DNA from: Candidatus Blackburnbacteria bacterium RIFCSPHIGHO2_12_FULL_44_25
Lineage (GTDB): Bacteria; Patescibacteriota; Microgenomatia; UBA8517; UBA10165
DNA: 38,936 nucleotides
Assembly: GCA_001816455.1 (NCBI GenBank)
Contig: MHCB01000003.1
Span: 1-38,936, forward strand
Direction: 5' to 3'
In this document: piece by piece, positions 33,387-38,936 of the stretch
Position numbering within the stretch: position 1 is the stretch's first letter
How the letters are laid out: the number at the start of each line of letters is the position of its first letter
Program-made: the position numbers and the translations under genes
Notes under the pieces: generated by a model
Told to the model about the DNA's origin: nothing
What the model saw: the letters and a program-made list of their open reading frames with translations, nothing else
The model's database searches: none

Positions 33387-34934
33387 CTACGCTGATTTTT
33401 TGATTCTATCAATAAGCCATGACCCAAAAAAACTAAGGGCATCCCTATCCATTCGGTTTCTTACCAAAGGCGCCTCCGATTGAGTTTCTGGTATAATCCT
33501 CCTTCTTAAAGCCTCCAGTTCCACTCGATTTCGCCCGTATTTTTCCTTTAAATACCCAACAACAACATCATCCTGTCCCACCAAATACTGCCTAAGATCC
33601 ACAGCACCCAAACCTGTGTTTTTTGGGGACCTAGCAAGGTTTTGAACCAGGCTACCAACCTCAACCAAAAGTCGACCTTTTTCATAAGCAGGATTAATTG
33701 CCACAGTGACAAGTCTACCAATAACCCCTAAAAGAACTCGATCTCGTCCGGACAATTCCGGGGCCTGTGGAGCCGAGGGTTGCTGGCCACCAAACAAAGC
33801 ATTAAAAACATTACCCCAACCACCCGTAGGTTGAGGAGGCGTTACGCGAGCGGGTACCGTTTGCCAAGCTTTTTTCCAATAGGCATCAGCAGCCGTCCTC
33901 CACCCGGCCATCTTCTCCTCCAGTTCAGTATCATCACCATTCTCTGAAACCGCCGCCGCCGCCGCCGCCGCCGCCCTGGCCGCCGCCTGCTCTCTTCTGC
34001 GCAGTATCTCAGGAGCAGGCCCTTTGGGTGTCGGAGCGGAAACGTGTGGTGGGGTTGGGGGTCGGACTGGTTCCGCAGCCTGTGCTTGCTGAGGTTCTCC
34101 CTGCGCCCCCGTCGAAGCCTCGGATCTTCGCCTGGCCTGATCGGCCGCCCACTTCTGCACAGCCTCCTCTTGGGCAACCTTCAATTCCTCCTGCCGCCTT
34201 TCCTCCTCGTCTTCAAAAAATTTCTTTCTGGCCGCCTCCCAATCCTCGGCGGGTGGAGCGACCTGCGCCCCAGCTTTAGGCATCTCTTTACCAGCCCTCT
34301 CAAACGCTTCTCTTAAAGCCTTTCCAAGGTTACCCTCTCCACCAAGCGGCTCTCCGACATTCGCCTGTCGCTCCGTTGCTTCCCCAAGATTACCCACCTC
34401 GCCCTTGGCATCCACCTGCTGCTCCGCCACATCCTCCACAGTAGCCAAAGTTGAAATTGGTGCAGTTATTTCTGCATCTTCTGTAGCGGTTGCAGCAGGT
34501 AAGGTCTCAGAAATCGCATTTGGTTCCGGCGCCACATTGGCTGGGTTTTGAGCCACAAGTCTCGTAGTTCGTCTTGCACCTTCTCGGAAATTTGTAAGCC
34601 CAATTAATTTATCTTTGTCCAACTTCTCGTTTGGACCAAGGCCAAACATATACTCTAGCCACTTGGTAACGCGATAATCGGATGGCAAAGCAGAAACATC
34701 CTTCGCTAAACGATCACAAAAAAGCTCTTGATAAGCAACCATTGACCGTTCTTTACCTTTTTCCCAATCATTAAGTTGTTCATTAAAGTAAGCACTCCAA
34801 ATATCTGGGTTAACAAGGGAACCGGGGAAATCCAAGTCTCTTATGTCTAAAGAACGCGCAACCTGGCCGATAAGCTGCAACCGCAAGTTCATTCTTTCTT
34901 CTTGATGTCTCAAGGGTTGTTGTATCTCTACCAT
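33387..34934 (-). CDS. Hypothetical Ala/Glu-rich, T4SS-locus protein
   Basis: 515-aa ORF; low-complexity centre with poly-Ala (GCC repeat, about 33951-33980). Confidence 0.7.
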   Translation of the reverse strand: MVEIQQPLRHQEERMNLRLQLIGQVARSLDIRDLDFPGSLVNPDIWSAYFNEQLNDWEKGKERSMVAYQELFCDRLAKDVSALPSDYRVTKWLEYMFGLGPNEKLDKDKLIGLTNFREGARRTTRLVAQNPANVAPEPNAISETLPAATATEDAEITAPISTLATVEDVAEQQVDAKGEVGNLGEATERQANVGEPLGGEGNLGKALREAFERAGKEMPKAGAQVAPPAEDWEAARKKFFEDEEERRQEELKVAQEEAVQKWAADQARRRSEASTGAQGEPQQAQAAEPVRPPTPPHVSAPTPKGPAPEILRRREQAAARAAAAAAAAVSENGDDTELEEKMAGWRTAADAYWKKAWQTVPARVTPPQPTGGWGNVFNALFGGQQPSAPQAPELSGRDRVLLGVIGRLVTVAINPAYEKGRLLVEVGSLVQNLARSPKNTGLGAVDLRQYLVGQDDVVVGYLKEKYGRNRVELEALRRRIIPETQSEAPLVRNRMDRDALSFFGSWLIDRIKKSA

Positions 34935-34997
34935 GTAATTTATTGTAACACCGAATTGTTCCCTAGCCGCACCATTATGTGGTAAACTCTACCAACT

Positions 34998-36917
34998 ATG
35001 CCAGAACGCGATGACCCAGGCCCTCCAGGTATGCCTGGACCGGAAGGACTACCTGGTGCCCCTCTAGGATCCGAACTGTCTGACGAATTAAGAAGGAGAT
35101 TGCCTACCCCTGAAGCTTTACCGCGGGTAGAAGACCCACTAGAAGTAAGATTATCCACCCGAGCGAGAGAAAGAGCATGGCTCCGAAGACCAGACGCATT
35201 TAGTCATCAGATGGCCATGACTTATGTGTATACACCCCTGGCCGAACAGGCCGAAAAATGGCAACAACACCTCGATCTTCCACCAGAAATCCAAGCCAGG
35301 AGGGAAGCAACCGGTGCATTCGAGACAAGACTTAGGACTGCGGAAGAGAAACAAGCATACGCAGAGGCCCTGTCTGAAAGTGCCGAAGAAATACTAGCGA
35401 TTGCCCGACTTTTGGAAAGCTGGGGGCAGCACGAAAAATTCAGCGGAACCATAGAGGGAATAACGGAACTGTTTACCGCCCCTTGGGCAGTTTTTCCCCG
35501 TGCCGGGGAATACGGAACAATTGGTCGCATGCCTGAAACTCTTCCCGGCAAGGAGAGAATGGGCAAAATGGTGGACAGGGCATTGCGAACGTGGGTTGAT
35601 ATGGCTGAAGGAAGAGTCACCGACCCCTCTCCTCGTTCTCAACTCAGAGAAAACGACAAAATGCCCAACCCATTTGGCTCATCCATATATAGTGACATGC
35701 AAGAGAAACAAATCGAATATGTTGCAAACCAAGTTGGAGACCGGGACGCTGCGATACTCGCCCTTAGACTTGCCGAACATTGGAATATAAATCTTCGCTA
35801 TGGAGTAAGTGGAGGTAGCGTTAACCCGGACAGCTTCATGGCCAAAATGCTTCGTGAAGTGGGTCGTGTGGAAGGAAACAATTTTCTCCTAGACGAACAA
35901 ATAGAATTGGCCCAACGTAGAGGAGAAGTCCAAACCGTAAGAAATGGTAGCGGAGACGAGACCAAAAGATTAGCCACAATCGCCCTCAATGTAAGCGACT
36001 CCACAAGCGATATGGTGAAAGCCATGTATATAAGCCTAAGACAGTTATCAGAATCCTCAAAAGACAACCCTTTTGCTGTAGCAGCTCCAGCGACTCTTGG
36101 CTGTTTTCCCACGATGGTGGGAACGGCACTTGACGTTTTTCAAGCCGAAGGGAGAAGGGGAGACAAAGTTACCTTCTGGGAGTTGTGGAGAAATCAAGGA
36201 ATCGAGCTGGGGAATCTTCCATGGAGCCAAGCAGAATGGGAATTCAGACGCCGGGACGGAGAGTTCAAAGGCTGGTACGAAGGTGTAGGCCGAGGCGCAA
36301 GGCACATACCCTACGCCCTACAACTTTGGTATTCTGCCGGAAAGGTATACGACGCCATAATGGACACAGATTTCAAAAAAGCCGGAGAGAAAATTGTTAA
36401 CCCTCAAGAGCTTCTCAGACTCAATAAGCCGTTTACAAATGGGCTCAGAGCAATGCTTGACGGAGTGGCTCTGAGTAGGGGGGTTAAACTTAAAGGGGAA
36501 ACACTAACAAAGCTAGTTCAACTCACAAAAGTAAATTGGCTAGCCGGTATAGCAGTTGCAAACACCTCTTACCAAAGTACTAGAATGGATGATCCAGTCG
36601 AATTTCTCAAATTTCCCAAGATCGACATCGGTTCCCTCAACCAAAGAGTAAACAGAGGTACAACAGATACAATATACACAAAATCCATCCTGGAAGCTGC
36701 CAGACAAGTAGGTTTTTTGAGTTCTGTCGAGTCAATGAAACAAAGAGGAGTCAGAATTGGAGGTAAACCACTTTACGACGCAGAACGCGAACTGTTTGAA
36801 GGGATACTAAATAACAAAAGAAGGATTGGATTCAAACCAAGCGCCTCGGGCTGGTTTGACTCAAGTGAGATAAACGACCTCAACAAAGCAGCACTATTTG
36901 CGCCGTTTAAGGCATAG
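34998..36917 (+). CDS. Hypothetical 639-aa protein with short collagen-like Gly-X-Y N-terminus
   Basis: Long ORF; N-term 'DPGPPGMPGPEGLPGAPLG'; no other domain recognised. Confidence 0.75.
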   Translation: MPERDDPGPPGMPGPEGLPGAPLGSELSDELRRRLPTPEALPRVEDPLEVRLSTRARERAWLRRPDAFSHQMAMTYVYTPLAEQAEKWQQHLDLPPEIQARREATGAFETRLRTAEEKQAYAEALSESAEEILAIARLLESWGQHEKFSGTIEGITELFTAPWAVFPRAGEYGTIGRMPETLPGKERMGKMVDRALRTWVDMAEGRVTDPSPRSQLRENDKMPNPFGSSIYSDMQEKQIEYVANQVGDRDAAILALRLAEHWNINLRYGVSGGSVNPDSFMAKMLREVGRVEGNNFLLDEQIELAQRRGEVQTVRNGSGDETKRLATIALNVSDSTSDMVKAMYISLRQLSESSKDNPFAVAAPATLGCFPTMVGTALDVFQAEGRRGDKVTFWELWRNQGIELGNLPWSQAEWEFRRRDGEFKGWYEGVGRGARHIPYALQLWYSAGKVYDAIMDTDFKKAGEKIVNPQELLRLNKPFTNGLRAMLDGVALSRGVKLKGETLTKLVQLTKVNWLAGIAVANTSYQSTRMDDPVEFLKFPKIDIGSLNQRVNRGTTDTIYTKSILEAARQVGFLSSVESMKQRGVRIGGKPLYDAERELFEGILNNKRRIGFKPSASGWFDSSEINDLNKAALFAPFKA

Positions 36918-36932
36918 CTCAAGATATCGGAC

Positions 36933-36963
36933 AAAAGGACCAGCTCTACCTTGGGCCTTTTTT
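36933..36963 (+). terminator. Possible intrinsic terminator after the 639-aa gene
   Basis: AAAAGGACC (36933-36941) / GGGCCTTTT (36953-36961) imperfect stem, 11-nt loop, T-run. Confidence 0.45.
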
Positions 36964-37093
36964 ATCTCAATAGCTTCAAGTATCTTTGCAGCAAACAGAA
37001 ACCGCACAACACCCACAGCTTCTCTCAAAACCAGTCCACCAAAACCTAGACTCGAACCACCGGAACGCTCTTTAGTCATCAGTAAAAGTAAAG

Positions 37094-38536
37094 CTAAGCA
37101 ATCCAACGCCGCTGTTGAGCATATTTTTGCACCCTCTGCCATGTAGGTTGAGGTACACCAAGTCCGCCCGTAGCACTGCCGGCATAATCACTAATCTTCT
37201 GCCCGGCAAAATATCCAGCTCCCGACCTTCCCGCTTCTCCTAACAACGCAGCTGGCCCAAGTGTCTCACCGATAGCAAAACCAAGTCCGCGAATACCAAA
37301 CATTGTCCGGATCGCCTGTGGAACCTGCGGCGCAATTAACATAAAACCAAACCCAATCAATAAGGGCACAGCATTAACACCAAGTATATTCCCAGCAATC
37401 ATAGGTGGAACCCACAACTTATCTCCTGCTTCACCAGCAATCCCAACCATAACCTGCGCCAAAAGCAGAACAAAGGCAACCCCCGGAAAGATCAGGATAT
37501 TAGCCATTATATTCTTAAACCATGACCCAAACCCAGGCATCCCGGGTATTGTTCCAAAAGCTATCTGAAGGGGAGCAAGTACAATAAGTATTATGATCAT
37601 AATATAGGCACGCATTAACTCTATAAACAATCTAAAGAGCAGTAACAAGATGATCACCAACATGATTAGCAAAGGCAAACCCGCACCAAGAGCCGTAACC
37701 CAACCGAGAGGGCTAATCATGAAAGAAAGGCCAGCAGTGACAAGACCAGCAACACCCAAAGCCGCCCCGCTCGCCAAGTTAAAACCTCCCCCTAGTGTCG
37801 CAAAAACCTTACCAATAACCTGTGCAAACCCTCCATTAAGAAATTCGTCTTGTATTTGTTTAGCAGATAAAAAGTTAGGAACCTCACCAAAAATCACTCC
37901 CAAAAGAGCAATCATGACATACATTAAATCAATCAAAAGCCCCGCAATTGCATACGAAAAAGAAAGTAGCAGTAACCCAACAATTATTCTTGGAATCGCA
38001 GATTGAATAGTCAAAGTAGTTCGGGGATCAAGTTTCATCCTAAACATTACTGCCAAACCTATTGCTATAAAAACCATAGCAAAAAAAGCATACGCAAAGT
38101 TCCGAAAAGCCTTCCAGACTGGAAGTATAGGGGAGAGTGCATCATACCCTGTTCCGGTTTGGGCATACACCGGCCCAACGACGTTAAACCTCTTCATAAC
38201 ATCGGCAACATAGACAACTCCCGATGCAGGAGGATTACGGTAAAGCCCCGCAATCATGCTGCTTGTTGCCCCAATCGCTCCAACCTTCAACCCCTCCGGA
38301 CACTTTGCATCATCACACCCTCCAACAATCTGCCCGGCAATAGTATTTTGCCATTGCTCCGTGTTGTTGTACACAAACTTATTAAGGTTCTGCCCGTCAG
38401 CACTAACCCCATCATAAAAATCCAAAAGCCCCGCCCCTCGCGCAACGGGAGCAATAACCAAAAAACAAAACACAAAAAAAGCAAGGACTTTTCGATAGCG
38501 AATTATAGAAGCGAGCAAGCTTCCTAAAAATTTCAT
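37094..38536 (-). CDS. VirB6/TrbL-like multi-pass membrane protein (T4SS)
   Basis: N-terminal signal/TM followed by several long hydrophobic segments ('IPRIIVGLLLLSFSYAIAGLLIDLMYVMIALLGVIFGEVP', 'LPLLIMLVIILLLLFRLFIELMRAYIMIIILIVLAPLQIAFG'). ATG at 38536 (MKFLGSLL) preferred over 38611. Confidence 0.75.
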   Translation of the reverse strand: MKFLGSLLASIIRYRKVLAFFVFCFLVIAPVARGAGLLDFYDGVSADGQNLNKFVYNNTEQWQNTIAGQIVGGCDDAKCPEGLKVGAIGATSSMIAGLYRNPPASGVVYVADVMKRFNVVGPVYAQTGTGYDALSPILPVWKAFRNFAYAFFAMVFIAIGLAVMFRMKLDPRTTLTIQSAIPRIIVGLLLLSFSYAIAGLLIDLMYVMIALLGVIFGEVPNFLSAKQIQDEFLNGGFAQVIGKVFATLGGGFNLASGAALGVAGLVTAGLSFMISPLGWVTALGAGLPLLIMLVIILLLLFRLFIELMRAYIMIIILIVLAPLQIAFGTIPGMPGFGSWFKNIMANILIFPGVAFVLLLAQVMVGIAGEAGDKLWVPPMIAGNILGVNAVPLLIGFGFMLIAPQVPQAIRTMFGIRGLGFAIGETLGPAALLGEAGRSGAGYFAGQKISDYAGSATGGLGVPQPTWQRVQKYAQQRRWIA

Positions 38537-38661
38537 TAAAACCAGCTTTCCTTTCTGTGCACTATGCACTATTTTCCATGTACTACCTCTGAGCCTACCA
38601 TTTAAAGCCATAGTTTTGCAAATACTTTATGCCGTATACTAGAAATTAGCGGCATTGACAT

Positions 38662-38682
38662 TTGTAATACATTGTAAGACAA
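38662..38682. promoter_or_regulatory. Imperfect palindrome TTGTAATACA-T-TGTAAGACAA just upstream of the BrnT-like gene
   Basis: 8 of 10 arm positions are complementary; ends 1 nt before the ATG at 38684. Confidence 0.4.
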
Positions 38683-38683
38683 T

Positions 38684-38936
38684 ATGACAAGAATTAAAAT
38701 CAAAAGGTTAATCTGGGACGACTGGAATAAAGAGCATATTACAAAACATGGCGTAACAGAAAACGAGGCTGAGATGGTTGGGAACAGCTTCATTTATCAC
38801 CAAAGAAGCTACAATCAACGCTATCTGGTTGTTGGGAGAGTTGGACCACGAATAGTTTCCTTAGTGCTTGCGCGAGAAGGAAGTGGTCAATATTATGTAG
38901 TTAGCGCACGAGATGCGGACAAAAAAGAAAGGAGAA
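38684..38936 (+). CDS. BrnT-like toxin family protein, partial at right edge; missing from ORF track
   Basis: MTRIKIKRLIWDDWNKEHITKHGVTENEAEMVGNSFIYHQRSYNQRYLVVGRVGPRIVSLVLAREGSGQYYVVSARDADKKERR..., with no stop before the window end; 'W(D)..K...HGV...EAE...YLVVGR...YYVVSARDA...ER' fits the BrnT-like pattern. Confidence 0.7.
   Translation, partial: MTRIKIKRLIWDDWNKEHITKHGVTENEAEMVGNSFIYHQRSYNQRYLVVGRVGPRIVSLVLAREGSGQYYVVSARDADKKERR

Noticed and set aside
36894-37142. Small minus-strand ORF (82 aa) after the VirB6-like gene and its plus-strand mirror 36898..37146
   Set aside because: Overlaps both flanking genes' 3' ends and spans a possible terminator; no recognisable domain; both strands open, suggesting chance.
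38655-38683. TTGACA-n17-GACAAT promoter for the BrnT-like gene
   Set aside because: The -10 is a weak match and abuts the ATG, so transcription would start inside the coding region; the palindrome is the better signal.
1-38936. Alternative genetic code (UGA recoding, as in some CPR lineages)
   Set aside because: Several genes end naturally at TGA (4644, 11760, 12701) with ATGA overlaps into the next gene, and Trp is encoded by TGG.

Overview
This looks like the chromosome of a Candidate Phyla Radiation (Patescibacteria, probably Microgenomates-like) bacterium around dnaA; the lineage is inferred from gene families. TGA is used as a normal stop codon.

Left part: the 3' part of a giant modular Cys-rich surface protein (open at the left edge), a cupredoxin-like protein, small membrane proteins, a Tat-signal RlpA-like protein, a VTT/DedA protein, a membrane-anchored solute-binding protein, a VanW protein, an APH-like kinase, tsaD, valS, rplY, an epimerase-DUF4012 fusion, an RNase H-like protein and a flippase.

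Centre: the classical jag-yidC-yidD-rnpA-rpmH / dnaA / dnaN neighbourhood. rpmH is absent from the supplied ORF track. DnaA-box-like sites lie between dnaA and dnaN.

Right part: a type IV secretion-like locus (M23 peptidase, VirB4 ATPase, TraC-like protein, PrgI fusion, VirB6-like protein and large unknowns), then a partial BrnT-like toxin at the right edge that is also absent from the track.

Main non-genic signals: two multi-hairpin intergenic islands resembling IS200/IS605 or omega-RNA relics; a 20-nt palindrome-like insert shared by valS and yidD; 7-bp tandem repeats inside tsaD and virB4; and a compositional strand switch inside the giant surface-protein gene. No CRISPR array, rRNA or tRNA was recognised.
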